A stretch of 64,000 bases of DNA. Source: Deltaproteobacteria bacterium (GTDB lineage: Bacteria > Desulfobacterota > GWC2-55-46). Shown one piece after another: positions 33,183 to 42,626 of this stretch. The position numbers and the translations under genes are program-made. Location of the stretch: NCBI GenBank assembly GCA_016234935.1, contig JACRNL010000011.1, positions 62,001-126,000 of the forward strand, written 5' to 3'. The notes beneath the pieces were generated by a model. The model was not told the DNA's origin, did not search any database, and worked only from the letters and a program-made list of their open reading frames with translations. Each line of letters opens with the position of its first letter. Position 1 is the stretch's first letter.

Positions 33183-34571
33183 TTAAATGCCTTGCCGCAG
33201 TTCGGCCTTGACCGTGTTAAGGCGTTTTTTTACCGAGGCAAGGGACGTGCCGCCGTGAATCTTTCTTGCGTTGAGCGAGTTCATTATGTTTACGGCTTCT
33301 TTTATGTCATTTTTAAAGAGTTTGGAAAAACGCAGCCATTCGTCCATCTCCATCTCTTCGAGGGTCACGCCCTTTTTGATGCAGTATGCAACGATAGCTC
33401 CGCTTACCCCGTGCGCCTCTCTGAACGGCATCCCTTTTTTCACGAGATAATCCGCCGCGTCCGTCGCGTTAAGGAAGCCCTTTCTCGCGGCGTTCATCAT
33501 GGCCTCTTTGTTCACACGCATCGTTTTTATCATGGGCGGGTATACCCGAAGGACCTGCTTCAGGGTGTCAATGGTGTCAAACAGGGGCTCCTTATCTTCC
33601 TGCATGTCTTTGTTATAGGCAAGCGGCAGACCCTTCATCAGGGTGAGGAGCGCAATTAGATTTCCGTAGACCCTGCCGGTCTTGCCCCTGCCAAGCTCGG
33701 CGATGTCAGGGTTCTTCTTTTGCGGCATGACCGACGAGCCGGTCGTGAAGGCGTCGGAAAGCTCTATGAAGCCGAACTCCTGCGAGCTCCAGAGTATAAT
33801 CTCTTCCGACAGCCTCGACAGGTGCATCATTATCAGCGCCGAGGCCGAGAGGAACTCTATAACGAAGTCCCTGTCGCTCACGCTGTCAAGGCTGTTTTCA
33901 GTCACGCTGGAAAAGCCGAGGAGCTTGGCGCAGTACCGCCTGTCAAGGTCATACGGGCTTCCGGCAAGCGCGCCGGCCCCAAGGGGCATGGAGTCCGCGC
34001 GGTCAAGGCAGTCAAAAAGCCTGCCGCTGTCGCGCCTCAGCATTTCGTAATACGCCAGCAGGTGATGGCTGAGAAGAACGGGCTGGGCCCTTTGAAGGTG
34101 CGTGTAGCCGGGCATTACGCAGCCGATGTTTCTTTCGGCCACTTCCACGAGACAGAGCTTGAATGCGTGGATAAGTGATATTATTTCGTATATCTCGTCC
34201 TTGAGGTAAAGCCTCATGTCGAGGGCGACCTGGTCGTTTCTGCTCCTTCCGGTGTGGAGCTTGCCGCCGAGCGGGCCGATAAGCGAGGTCAGCCGCTGTT
34301 CGATAGCCATGTGTATGTCTTCAAGGTCCGGCGAGAAACGAAAGCGGCCGCCGCTGATCTCCTTTTCAACGGCCCGAAGCCCGTTGATTATCTTTTTGCA
34401 TTCGCTGACGGTGATTATCCCTGCCCTGGCGATAACCCCGGCGTGGGCGATGGAGCCGCGTATGTCGTGTCTGAAAAGCCGTTTGTCAAAGGAGATGGAC
34501 GCGTTCATCTCCTCCGCCAGAGTGTCCGTATCTTCGGAAAAACGGCCAGACCATGGTTTTTGTTTTTTCAT
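33183..34571 (-). CDS. argH: Argininosuccinate lyase
   Basis: Last step of arginine synthesis. KKQKPWSGRFSEDTD at the N-terminus, HTGRSRNDQVALDMRLYL, and the fumarase/aspartase signature GSSVMPQKKNPDIAE with the catalytic Ser. 462 residues. First gene of the leftward argH-lptM-lysA-dapF-dapA-dapB run; 11 bp separate it from the small lipoprotein. Confidence 0.97.
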   Translation of the reverse strand: MKKQKPWSGRFSEDTDTLAEEMNASISFDKRLFRHDIRGSIAHAGVIARAGIITVSECKKIINGLRAVEKEISGGRFRFSPDLEDIHMAIEQRLTSLIGPLGGKLHTGRSRNDQVALDMRLYLKDEIYEIISLIHAFKLCLVEVAERNIGCVMPGYTHLQRAQPVLLSHHLLAYYEMLRRDSGRLFDCLDRADSMPLGAGALAGSPYDLDRRYCAKLLGFSSVTENSLDSVSDRDFVIEFLSASALIMMHLSRLSEEIILWSSQEFGFIELSDAFTTGSSVMPQKKNPDIAELGRGKTGRVYGNLIALLTLMKGLPLAYNKDMQEDKEPLFDTIDTLKQVLRVYPPMIKTMRVNKEAMMNAARKGFLNATDAADYLVKKGMPFREAHGVSGAIVAYCIKKGVTLEEMEMDEWLRFSKLFKNDIKEAVNIMNSLNARKIHGGTSLASVKKRLNTVKAELRQGI

Positions 34572-34619
34572 AATATGAGTCCCAATTTTATACCATTCCT
34601 GTATTCCCGATTAAAACTT

Positions 34620-34646
34620 CCCCCGCTTCTAACACGCGAGGGCAGG
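34620..34646. repeat. Palindromic repeat B2, intergenic
   Basis: CCCCCGCTTCTAACACG followed by CGAGGGCAGG and then CGGGAATGACAG. It lies upstream of argH; the flanking GGGAATGACA is also present next to B5. Confidence 0.8.
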
Positions 34647-34669
34647 CGGGAATGACAGTATATAAAAAC

Positions 34670-35621
34670 TTAAAGCGATTCGATTATTGCCGCGTAAAGG
34701 AGCGGCACCATTATCTCGTGATGGCCCGTGAGGCTGTAGCCTGCCCCCTGAGGGGGTTCAACCCCTTGAAGGGGCTGAGCCCCCGCGCCGGCAGTCGGCC
34801 TTCTGACGACGTTCGTAAGGGGCCTGTACTGCTGGATGAAGTCCATATTCACCGTGGTGAAGCCGCTTACGTCGCGGCCGAGGTTCCTTGCAAGCGTGAC
34901 GGTCTTTAAAAAGACCTCCGGTAAAATCACGGCGGAGCCGATGTTAAGGTATACGCCATGCTTAAGCGTCGAGACAACTCCGGCGAAGAGCTGAAAATCC
35001 CTCATGGAGGCGCCGCCCGTGGCGGCGCCGTCCATCCGGGGGTGGATGTGCAGGATGTCCGTTCCGAGCGCGACATGGACTGTCACCGGGATATCGAGCC
35101 GCGCGCCCGCGGCAAGGATGCTCTTGTCCCTGTGCGGGAACTTCGACCTTGCTATCATCTCGCCAATCGCCCTGCCGAGCCCTTTTTTCGCGCCCTTTTT
35201 TATCGCCTTGTTCAGTATGGAGCCGGTCTCCTCGGCCATGCCGAACGCGCCGGTTTTCAGCTCTTTGTCAACGTCTTCGGACGTGCAACCGGCGTATGCC
35301 GTTTCAAAATCGTGGACAACGCACGCGCCGTTCATGGCCACCGCGTTGACGACGCCCCGCTCCATCAAATCAATGATGAGCGGGGAAAGTCCGCATTTTA
35401 TTACGTGCGCGCCCATGCCCGCGGCTACGGTCTTTTTGCCGCGATGTGCGGCTGCTATTGCCGAGGCAACGGCCTTCAGGCTGCGCGCGGCGAGTATGTC
35501 CGGGAGTTTATCGAGAAAGCCTTTGAGCGTGCCGCCCTTTGGCGGGATGCCCGCGAAGTCGCTTACGCTGACCTTGCTGGCCCTGTCCTTGATGGAATAT
35601 GTCTTCAAGCCTTTTGACGAC

Positions 35622-35638
<17 letters not shown>
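34670..35638 (-). CDS. Deoxyhypusine-synthase-like protein (tentative)
   Basis: 322 residues of Rossmann-like character: KTVAAGMGAHVIKCGLSP, VNAVAMNGACVVHDFETAYA, DIPVTVHVALGTDILHIHP, GVYLNIGSAVILPEVFLK. I associate this with bacterial proteins annotated as deoxyhypusine-synthase-like, without a known hypusine substrate in bacteria, so the function is uncertain. A double family A repeat is inserted near the C-terminus (GAQPLQGVEPPQGAGYS) just before a conserved-looking LTGHHEIMVPLL. The start region is part of a 40-bp tandem duplication shared with the end of gmhA. Confidence 0.6.
34744..34783. repeat. Palindromic repeat A4 (two units), inside a CDS
   Basis: CCCCCTGAGGGGGTTCAACC joined to CCTTGAAGGGGCTGAGCCCC. 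Read on the minus strand as G-A-Q-P-L-Q-G-V-E-P-P-Q-G-A. Confidence 0.88.
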
Positions 35639-36274
<636 letters not shown>

Positions 36275-36380
36275 TTACCGGAAATTTGCCGGTAAAAATA
36301 CTGATTTCAGATGATATCTTCTGCATAAAACCGTGTCAAGGTTTTATTGATTGCGGAAAAAAAGCGGCAAGACGTTTTTT

Positions 36381-37451
36381 TCAGATAAGGAACTTGCCGT
36401 TTTTCTGTATAATTTTTCCGTCGAGGTATAGGGCCCCGCCTTGCCGCAGATCCTTTATCATGTCCCAGTGGATGGCGGATTGGTTCTTGCCGCCGGCCTC
36501 CGCGTATGAACGGCCCACGGCAAGGTGCACCGTGCCGCCTATCTTCTCGTCAAAAAGGATGTCCTTTGAAAACTGCTGTATGCCGTAGTTGACGCCTATG
36601 CCGAGCTCGCCCAGAAACCTCGCGCCTTTGTCGGTGTCGAGCATGGCAAGAAGGAACGCCTCGTTCTTGTCGGCGTGCGCCTCGACCACCTTGCCCTTTT
36701 TGAATTTGAGACGTATGCCCAGAACCTCTTTACCCTGATAGATGGCGGGCATTTCGTAGTATATATGGCCTTCAGCCGAGTTCTCCAGAGGAGATAAAAA
36801 GACCTCTCCGTCGGGCATGTTTCTTTCTCCGTAACATGGAATGGCCTTTCTCCCCCTGATGCCTATGGTGAGGTCGGTGTCCTTGCCGGCTATCCTGACC
36901 ACGCCGGCCTTGTCGAGGGCGGCCTTCAGCTTCATTTCTTTCTGCTTCACCTTTGTCCAGTCTACGTTGGTGGCGTTGTAGAGGAAGTCTTCGTACTCCT
37001 CAAGGCTCATGTCCGCCTCCTGCGCAAGGGCGTTTGTCGGGTAGTTGCAAAGCACCCAGCGTTTGCGGTTGACTATCTCCTCGCTTATGGGCTTCAAGAC
37101 CTTTGCCCGCGCGCTCATGGGCGCCGGGTCGATGCCGGCAAGCGCCTTTTTGTTGACCGAGGCCCTGATATTGACGAAGCAGTCTATGTTTTTTGCCTCG
37201 TAGAGGCGCGTCTTTGGAAAATTTTCAATCTGCGCCTTTGTGGCGGACGAGTAAAAGATATTGAGCGTCTCTTCGAAGGCGACGCTCGTCAGGGGGTTGC
37301 CGCCCGCCTTCAGCGCCTCCCTGAAGACCTCAAGCACAAGCGGCTTGGCAAGCTCTGATGACGCGCCTATAAGGACGTTATCCCCTTTTTTTACGCCGAG
37401 CGAATGGTTTACAAGGATGCCTGCGAGTTTCCCGACCCTTGGGTCTGTCAT
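36381..37451 (-). CDS. Aminopeptidase, M29 (thermophilic) family
   Basis: Metal-dependent aminopeptidase of the AmpS/PepS type. DNVLIGASSELAKPLVLEV is the N-terminal domain; CYGERNMPDGEVFLSPLENS carries a metal-binding Glu, NYGIQQFSKDILFDEKIGGT and NQSAIHWDMIKDLR (His-x-Asp) further metal ligands. 356 residues, about the usual size. It starts directly after the stop of the YhcC gene. Confidence 0.92.
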   Translation of the reverse strand: MTDPRVGKLAGILVNHSLGVKKGDNVLIGASSELAKPLVLEVFREALKAGGNPLTSVAFEETLNIFYSSATKAQIENFPKTRLYEAKNIDCFVNIRASVNKKALAGIDPAPMSARAKVLKPISEEIVNRKRWVLCNYPTNALAQEADMSLEEYEDFLYNATNVDWTKVKQKEMKLKAALDKAGVVRIAGKDTDLTIGIRGRKAIPCYGERNMPDGEVFLSPLENSAEGHIYYEMPAIYQGKEVLGIRLKFKKGKVVEAHADKNEAFLLAMLDTDKGARFLGELGIGVNYGIQQFSKDILFDEKIGGTVHLAVGRSYAEAGGKNQSAIHWDMIKDLRQGGALYLDGKIIQKNGKFLI

Positions 37452-38402
37452 CTAATCTCCTTTTTTACCCGCCGATGCGGGCGTGAATTTGGCGCCCTGA
37501 AAGGTCTTGCGCTCTGAAAGAAGCCTCAGCACCTTTTCCATGACCATGAACTTGTTCGCGCCCCACTTCGGGGCGATAAGATAACGCTCAGGGGAGTCGC
37601 CGCAGAGCCTGTGTATGACCATGTCCGGCGGCAGAAGTTCGAGGCATTCTACCACGATATCCGCGTATTCTTCAAGGGGCAGCGCCCTGACGCCGCCGGT
37701 ATTGTACATCTGCTCAAGGGGCGTGCCTTTCAATACCTGCAACTGGTGGAACTTTATCCCCCACACCGGCCTGGAGGATATGAACCTCGCGGTGCCGAGC
37801 ATGTCATCCTTTGATTCTCCCGGAAGGCCCAGGATGACGTGCGCGCAGACGTCTATGCCCCGCTTATGCGCGCGCATGAGTGCGTCGTCAAAGTCCGCGG
37901 CGGTGTGGCAGCGGTTTACCTTCGTGAGCGTTGCGTCGCTTGAGGACTGCAGTCCAAGCTCTATCCAGAGCGGCTTTTTTTTCCGTATCTCGCAAAGGAG
38001 GTCAAGGACGGCTTCGTCAAGGCAGTCCGGCCTTGTGGACACCGCTACGCACAGTACGTCCGCAAAGCAAAGGGCGCCGGATAAGATGTTTTTAAGCCGC
38101 TTGACAGGGGCGTGGGTGCTTGAGCCGAGCTGGAAGTATGCGATGAAATTTTCGGCCTTGTGGCGCTTTCGTATGCGCTCCCTGCCGGCGGTTATCTGCT
38201 CTATTACGGAGGAAGACGCGGGAGAGTCTTTTGGCAAAAGCGCGCCCTCGGCGCAGTAGACGCACCCGCCCGTCCCCTTTGTGCCGTCCCTGTTGGGACA
38301 GGTCAGCCCGGCGTTGACCGTTATCTTGAAGACCTTTTGCCCGAAGCGTTCCTTGAGCCAGTCGGATAGCTGATTGTAGGGCCGGTTACAGGCAGTGTTC
38401 AT
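37452..38402 (-). CDS. Radical SAM protein, YhcC (TIGR01212) family
   Basis: 316 residues. The cluster motif sits in TCPNRDGTKGTGGCVYCAEG, the long-spaced Cys pattern typical of this family. ELGLQSSSDATLTKVNRCHT and GIDVCAHVILGLPGESKDDM are SAM-domain segments. The reaction is not established for this family. The frame is open up to 38717, but ATG 38402 overlaps the NFACT gene stop (ATGA) and gives the conserved N-terminus YNQLSDWLKERFG. Confidence 0.92.
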   Translation of the reverse strand: MNTACNRPYNQLSDWLKERFGQKVFKITVNAGLTCPNRDGTKGTGGCVYCAEGALLPKDSPASSSVIEQITAGRERIRKRHKAENFIAYFQLGSSTHAPVKRLKNILSGALCFADVLCVAVSTRPDCLDEAVLDLLCEIRKKKPLWIELGLQSSSDATLTKVNRCHTAADFDDALMRAHKRGIDVCAHVILGLPGESKDDMLGTARFISSRPVWGIKFHQLQVLKGTPLEQMYNTGGVRALPLEEYADIVVECLELLPPDMVIHRLCGDSPERYLIAPKWGANKFMVMEKVLRLLSERKTFQGAKFTPASAGKKGD

Positions 38403-39868
38403 TCCATGGCCCGCGGCTTCACGACGATTGTCCTGTATTCCTTTAATGTCACCATGCCGGGCTTGGCGCCTCCGGGCTTTCTGACGTTGCGGGCCTCGGT
38501 GTAGACGACCGCCGCCTTTGCGGCAGTCTGGGCCTTGGAGTGCCACGCGGCCAGCGCCGCGGCCTCTTCGATGGTCTTCTTTGTGACCTCTTTTGCCCTG
38601 CCCGCGGTTTTTATGAGCACGTGAGAGCCTGGGACCCCTTCGGCGTGAAACCAGATGTCCGCGCCGGAGGCGTGCCTCTTTACGATAAGGTCGTTGCCTG
38701 CCGCGTTCTTTCCGCAAAGCATCTCGAAGCCGTCGCTTGAGGTAAACCTTCTTACCGGCTCGGCCTGTTCCTGCTCCGGTTTTGTTTTATGGCCGGCATC
38801 CGGCGCTTTTTTCAGATATCCCTCGTTCATAAGCTCATCCTCGATCGCCCGTAACTCCTCCGGCGCCGTTGCGTTTTCCCATTCGTACTCAAGCTCGGCA
38901 ATGTAGTCAAGCTCGCGCCCGGTCTGCGGCAGCCTGTCCCTGAGCAGCGCCAGCGCGGCCTTGGCCTTTTTTGACCGTTTGAAAAATTTTTCAAGGTTTT
39001 CCTTCGGGCCGAGCTTCGGGTCAAGCGGGATTTTCACCTCTTCCGGCGGCTCCTTGGCGTAGTTGACCGCGGCGACTTCAGCATCCCCGCGCTTTATCCT
39101 GCCGAGATTTTGCGCGACGAGCTGGCCGAGCATCTCGGCGCAGAGGTTCTCCTCGGCATGTTTTTTGTCGTTATTGAGGTTTTCAATCTTCCGTTTGAGC
39201 CTTTTTGCCGCATCGTTGATGGCGCGCCTGAGGCGGCTTCGCCGAAGCCCCGTTATTTCTTCGTCTGATAATTCGGAGTAACGCCGGTCAACGGCGCTGT
39301 TCCATGTGACGCCTTCTTCTTTCAGAATCGGCTCTTCATCGGAAGGCGTTGTCCCCCGCTTAAAGCCTGCGAGGGCGGGCCTTGGCGCAAGGGGGGCGAG
39401 TTTAAGCCCCGGCATTACCGCGCGTTGAGATGATTCCGGCTGGAAGTATTTTAAGCTGTCAAGAACGACGCCGTCGCCGTCCGTAAGTATTACATTGGCC
39501 GATTTGCCGGTAAGCTCCGCGGTAAGGATGAATGTCTCATCCGCCCTGTCGGCGTGTTTTAAAAGGCCGATGCGCGCTATGCGCTGGCCCGGCTCCGCCG
39601 TAATGCAGGTTATCCGCGCGTTCGTTATCCTGCTCCGTAAAAATGCGCAGAAGCGGGGCGGGGTGGGCGGGTTTTCAAACTCCCGCTCAGTCAGGTGCAG
39701 CCTTGCGAGCCTGTGGTGCGCCGAGATGAGGAGGCGCAGGTCCGCGCCCCGTGCGAATACCGTAAGGATTATCTCCTTATCATCCGGCTGGTGGATCTTT
39801 GATATTATCCCGCCGGTCAAAAGCGCGCCGAGTTCCTCTATGACAAGTTTAAGCAGGGCAGGCCCCAT
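38399..39868 (-). CDS. NFACT family protein (RqcH/FbpA-like)
   Basis: NFACT-N domain first (IISKIHQPDDKEIILTVFARG, LLISAHHRLARLHLTERE), then a coiled-coil (RLKRKIENLNNDKKHAEENL), then NFACT-R (FTSSDGFEMLCGKNAAGNDL, VPGSHVLIKT). In Bacillus the homologue RqcH recruits tRNA-Ala to stalled 50S subunits. The usual Asp-Arg pair of NFACT-N appears as GQR here, by eye. A family B repeat is in frame (RPALAGFKRGTTP). The frame extends to 40102; MGPALLKLV at 39868 is chosen because it starts the conserved region. About 489 residues. Confidence 0.88.
   Translation of the reverse strand: MGPALLKLVIEELGALLTGGIISKIHQPDDKEIILTVFARGADLRLLISAHHRLARLHLTEREFENPPTPPRFCAFLRSRITNARITCITAEPGQRIARIGLLKHADRADETFILTAELTGKSANVILTDGDGVVLDSLKYFQPESSQRAVMPGLKLAPLAPRPALAGFKRGTTPSDEEPILKEEGVTWNSAVDRRYSELSDEEITGLRRSRLRRAINDAAKRLKRKIENLNNDKKHAEENLCAEMLGQLVAQNLGRIKRGDAEVAAVNYAKEPPEEVKIPLDPKLGPKENLEKFFKRSKKAKAALALLRDRLPQTGRELDYIAELEYEWENATAPEELRAIEDELMNEGYLKKAPDAGHKTKPEQEQAEPVRRFTSSDGFEMLCGKNAAGNDLIVKRHASGADIWFHAEGVPGSHVLIKTAGRAKEVTKKTIEEAAALAAWHSKAQTAAKAAVVYTEARNVRKPGGAKPGMVTLKEYRTIVVKPRAME
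39353..39379. repeat. Palindromic repeat B3, inside the NFACT CDS
   Basis: CCCCCGCTTAAAGCCTG followed by CGAGGGCGGG. Read on the minus strand as R-P-A-L-A-G-F-K-R-G. Confidence 0.85.
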
Positions 39869-39956
39869 AATCCGATAATATAGCATACTGCGCCGCAAAA
39901 TGGGAAATGGGATTGCATTGCCAGAGTCCGTTCCAGGCAACGTCAAATATTTTGTG

Positions 39957-40162
39957 CCTGCCCCCGCATGTCTAAAGCGGAGGTCAGAATATGTAAAGAC
40001 ATTAAAGTTTTTTGGCCGCCTGCGGCGGGGCAAAGCTAAGGGATTGTATTCAGGCTTTAGCCGTGCGCAGCACCTGCGGTGAGCAATGCTTAGAGCGTTC
40101 ATTGTGCCTCAATTGCAAATTCACGGTAACTTGCTACATTTAGTCCTTTAGCCGTGCGCAGC
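39957..40162. repeat. Repeat B4 and a 17-bp direct repeat in the NFACT-waaF gap
   Basis: 39957-39982 is a B-family copy (CCTGCCCCCGCATGTC, TAAAGCGG). CTTTAGCCGTGCGCAGC occurs at 40055-40071 and again at 40146-40162. A CCTTTTTTT/AAAAAAGG stem follows at 40164-40180. The 39869-40286 gap holds only these and the waaF promoter. Confidence 0.7.
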
Positions 40163-40186
40163 GCCTTTTTTTCAAAAAAGGTAAGT

Positions 40187-40216
40187 TTGGTTTGCAAACA
40201 AACGGGCTTTTATAAT
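40187..40216 (+). promoter_or_regulatory. Promoter for the LPS cluster
   Basis: TTGGTT (40187-40192), an 18-base spacer, and a perfect TATAAT (40211-40216), about 70 bases before waaF. This would start the long rightward transcript. Confidence 0.5.
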
Positions 40217-40286
40217 ATAATAATAAATTCGAACATCGTGTATTTACGATGAAAATTCAGGAGTTTTTTATATAGCGGCAAATATA

Positions 40287-41399
40287 ATGAGTAAGACAAA
40301 AGAGCCTAAGGAGATAAAAAGGATACTCGTGAGGGCGCCTAATTGGATAGGCGACGCCGTCATGTGCCTTCCTGCGGTTGCCGCCCTGAAGGCGGCCTAT
40401 CCTGACGCCGAAATAACGGCGCTCACAAGGGGCAGGGCCGTGCCGGTCTTTGAAAATAATCCGGCCATAGCCGAGGTGATGGAATACGACGCCAACGGCA
40501 GACATAAGGGCGTGACCGGAAGGCTCCGGCTTAGAAAAGAGATAAAGGCGCGCGGTTTTGACATGGCCGTGCTTTTTCAGAACGCGTTTGACGCCGCGTT
40601 TGTCTCCTTTATCTCCGGCATACCTGAGAGGATCGGCTACGTAAGGGATTTAAGAAGGCGTTTCCTTACGAGGCCGGTAGCCGCAACGGCTGAGATAAAA
40701 AAAAGGCATCAAGTCTTTTATTATTTGAATATCATAAAGGAGCTTGACGCCGCGGAGGCCTCAAAGCCGCCGACGCCCGTTATCAGGCTTAAGGACGAGG
40801 AAATCAGATGGGCGGATGAGTTCCTCAGGCAAAACGGCATTAAAAAAGAGGCTGAACCCCCTGAGGGGGCTCAGCCCCTTCAAGGGGCGCTTATCGGCGC
40901 CGCCCCGGGGGCAAGCTACGGCCCGGCAAAGAGGTGGCCTGCCGCAGGCTTTGCCGAGGTATTAAGGCGCTTGTCAGAGGAATATAACGGAGTGCCGGTG
41001 ATCTTCGGCGGCGTGGACGATGCCGGGGCGTGCAGGGACGCGGCGGAGCTTATCGCCGGAAGGGTCATAAACCTCGCCGGCAGGACGACGCTGAGGCAGT
41101 GCATGGCGCTTCTTTCGCGGTTAAAGGTCTTTGTGACGAACGATTCGGGCCTCATGCACGTGGCGGCGGCCCTTGGCGTGCCAACCGTGGCCGTCTTCGG
41201 CTCAACGGACGCGGCGCTTACCGGGCCCGTGGGCAGGGCGGCAAGGGTGGTCGAAAAAAAGATAGAATGCGCCCCGTGCTTTAAACGTGAATGTGCGTAT
41301 GGCCATTACAGATGCCTGAAGGGCGTGGACGCCGCGGATGTAATAAAGGCGGCGCGTTCGCTTCTGAAAGAAGCCGGCAAGAACGGCGCCTGTGATTGA
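40287..41399 (+). CDS. waaF: LPS heptosyltransferase II (GT9)
   Basis: Adds the second heptose to the inner core from ADP-heptose. The GT-B N-domain opens RILVRAPNWIGDAVMCLPAV, typical of WaaF. The C-domain has the ADP-heptose site VTNDSGLMHVAAALGVPTVA and FGSTD. A family A repeat is inserted in the inter-domain region (AEPPEGAQPLQGALIGAAPG), directly before the conserved IGAAPGASYGPAKRWP strand. 370 residues. Overlaps the frame of waaC; a Cys-rich tail CAPCFKRECAYGHYRC follows. Confidence 0.93.
   Translation: MSKTKEPKEIKRILVRAPNWIGDAVMCLPAVAALKAAYPDAEITALTRGRAVPVFENNPAIAEVMEYDANGRHKGVTGRLRLRKEIKARGFDMAVLFQNAFDAAFVSFISGIPERIGYVRDLRRRFLTRPVAATAEIKKRHQVFYYLNIIKELDAAEASKPPTPVIRLKDEEIRWADEFLRQNGIKKEAEPPEGAQPLQGALIGAAPGASYGPAKRWPAAGFAEVLRRLSEEYNGVPVIFGGVDDAGACRDAAELIAGRVINLAGRTTLRQCMALLSRLKVFVTNDSGLMHVAAALGVPTVAVFGSTDAALTGPVGRAARVVEKKIECAPCFKRECAYGHYRCLKGVDAADVIKAARSLLKEAGKNGACD
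40851..40888. repeat. Palindromic repeat A5, inside waaF
   Basis: GGCTGAACCCCCTGAGGGG joined to GCTCAGCCCCTTCAAGGGG. Read as E-P-P-E-G-A-Q-P-L-Q-G-A. Confidence 0.88.
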
Positions 41400-41419
41400 A
41401 TAGGGATGCGGCCTACGGG

Positions 41420-42454
41420 ATGAAGGTATTAATAATAAAATTGTCGTCCATCGGCGACGTCGTTCAGACGCTGCCCGCGCTCTACGCGCTTAGGAAGGGC
41501 TTTGAAAAAAAGGGGGTCAAGGCCCGGATAGATTGGCTTGTGGAGGAGGCCTCCTCGGCGGTCATTTCGGGAAATCCGCTTATTGATAATGTCATCATTG
41601 TCAAGAACCGGGGATGGAAGACGCATTTTATTGAAAATATAAGGACCGCGCGCATGCTGGCCTCGGTCCGCTATGACATGGTGCTGGACTTTCAGGGGCT
41701 TTTGAAAAGCGGCGTGTGGGTCTGGCTCTCAAAGGGCAGGCGCAGGATCGGCTTTTCAAACGCGAGGGAGCTGAGCCATATTTTCCTGAACGAAAAGGCC
41801 GCGCCCTATGACCCTGACAGGCACGCGGTTGACAGATACCTTGATCTGGCCGTATACGCCGGCGGGGAAAGCGGCGAGGCTGTTTTTCCGCTGCACATAA
41901 GCGGACAGGAAAGAAAGAAGGCTGAAGGCATCCTGAAGGGCGGCGGCATATCCGTCAGGACGCCCTTTTTCGTGATAGCCGCGCGCGCGAGGTGGCGGAC
42001 AAAGCACTGGAACGACGACGCCTTTGCCGGGGCGGCAAAGGCCATAATTGAAAAAAGAGGCATGCACGCCGTGCTCATAGGCGGCAGGGCCGACAAAGAC
42101 GGGCTTGACGGTCTAAAAGAGCGCATAGGAAAAATGGCCGTAAACCTCGCGGGACAAACGACGCTAAAGGAGCTTGCGGCGCTTGAGAAGATGTCAAGGT
42201 TCGTCCTCACCGTGGATTCCGGCCCAATGCACATAGCCTCGGCAGTCGGCGCAAAGACGGTCGCGCTCTTTGGCCCCACCGCGCCGTGGAGGACGGGGCC
42301 TTACGGCAGGCAGCACATAATAATAAGAAAAGAATTGAAATGCTCGCCATGCTTTAAAAAGAGATGTTCCGGGGCAAGGTGCATGACGGAGATAACGGCT
42401 GAAGAGGTCGTCATGGCCGTTGATAAGATGCTCGAACGCAGCGCGAGACTTTAG
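41420..42454 (+). CDS. waaC: LPS heptosyltransferase I (GT9)
   Basis: Transfers the first heptose onto Kdo. Starts MKVLIIKLSSIGDVVQTLPA, the WaaC-type N-terminus; IDWLVEEASS and FQGLLKSGVWVWLS follow. The donor site is LTVDSGPMHIASAVGAKTVA, then FGPTAPWRTGPYG. A Cys cluster CSPCFKKRC is near the C-terminus. ATG 41420 is chosen by homology; the frame opens at 41396 within the waaF end. The TAG stop and last residues (SARL) lie inside hairpin D3. 344 residues. Confidence 0.92.
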   Translation: MKVLIIKLSSIGDVVQTLPALYALRKGFEKKGVKARIDWLVEEASSAVISGNPLIDNVIIVKNRGWKTHFIENIRTARMLASVRYDMVLDFQGLLKSGVWVWLSKGRRRIGFSNARELSHIFLNEKAAPYDPDRHAVDRYLDLAVYAGGESGEAVFPLHISGQERKKAEGILKGGGISVRTPFFVIAARARWRTKHWNDDAFAGAAKAIIEKRGMHAVLIGGRADKDGLDGLKERIGKMAVNLAGQTTLKELAALEKMSRFVLTVDSGPMHIASAVGAKTVALFGPTAPWRTGPYGRQHIIIRKELKCSPCFKKRCSGARCMTEITAEEVVMAVDKMLERSARL

Positions 42455-42528
42455 TCTCGCTTGACAGGACGGCGACACTGAAGCCTGCCCTTTGAAAGGG
42501 TTCAACCCTCGCATATCTGAAGCGGGGG
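42443..42528. repeat. Hairpin D3 (provides the waaC stop) and a composite A/B element
   Basis: 42443-42460 is GCGAGAC-TTTA-GTCTCGC; relative to D1 both arms changed at the same pair. 42488-42528 joins a family A half (CCCTTTGAAAGGGTTCAACC) to a family B half (ATCTGAAGCGGGGG). Confidence 0.8.
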
Positions 42529-42626
42529 TGTTGCGCTGCGATAATGATATGCGCGCCGCTGGTTGGGATAAAATCGACTGCCGCTTGAAAAGGCCGGTAT
42601 GACTAAAACAGAGCGAGGATTTGTAA

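Noticed and set aside
37452-38717. Long form of the YhcC radical SAM protein
   Set aside because: The first 105 codons overlap NFACT in another frame, are extremely basic and match no fold. ATG 38402 gives the family start.
38403-38717. A second overprinted gene pair (YhcC over NFACT)
   Set aside because: Unlike scpB/rluB, a normal start exists at the border (ATGA), so no overlap is needed.
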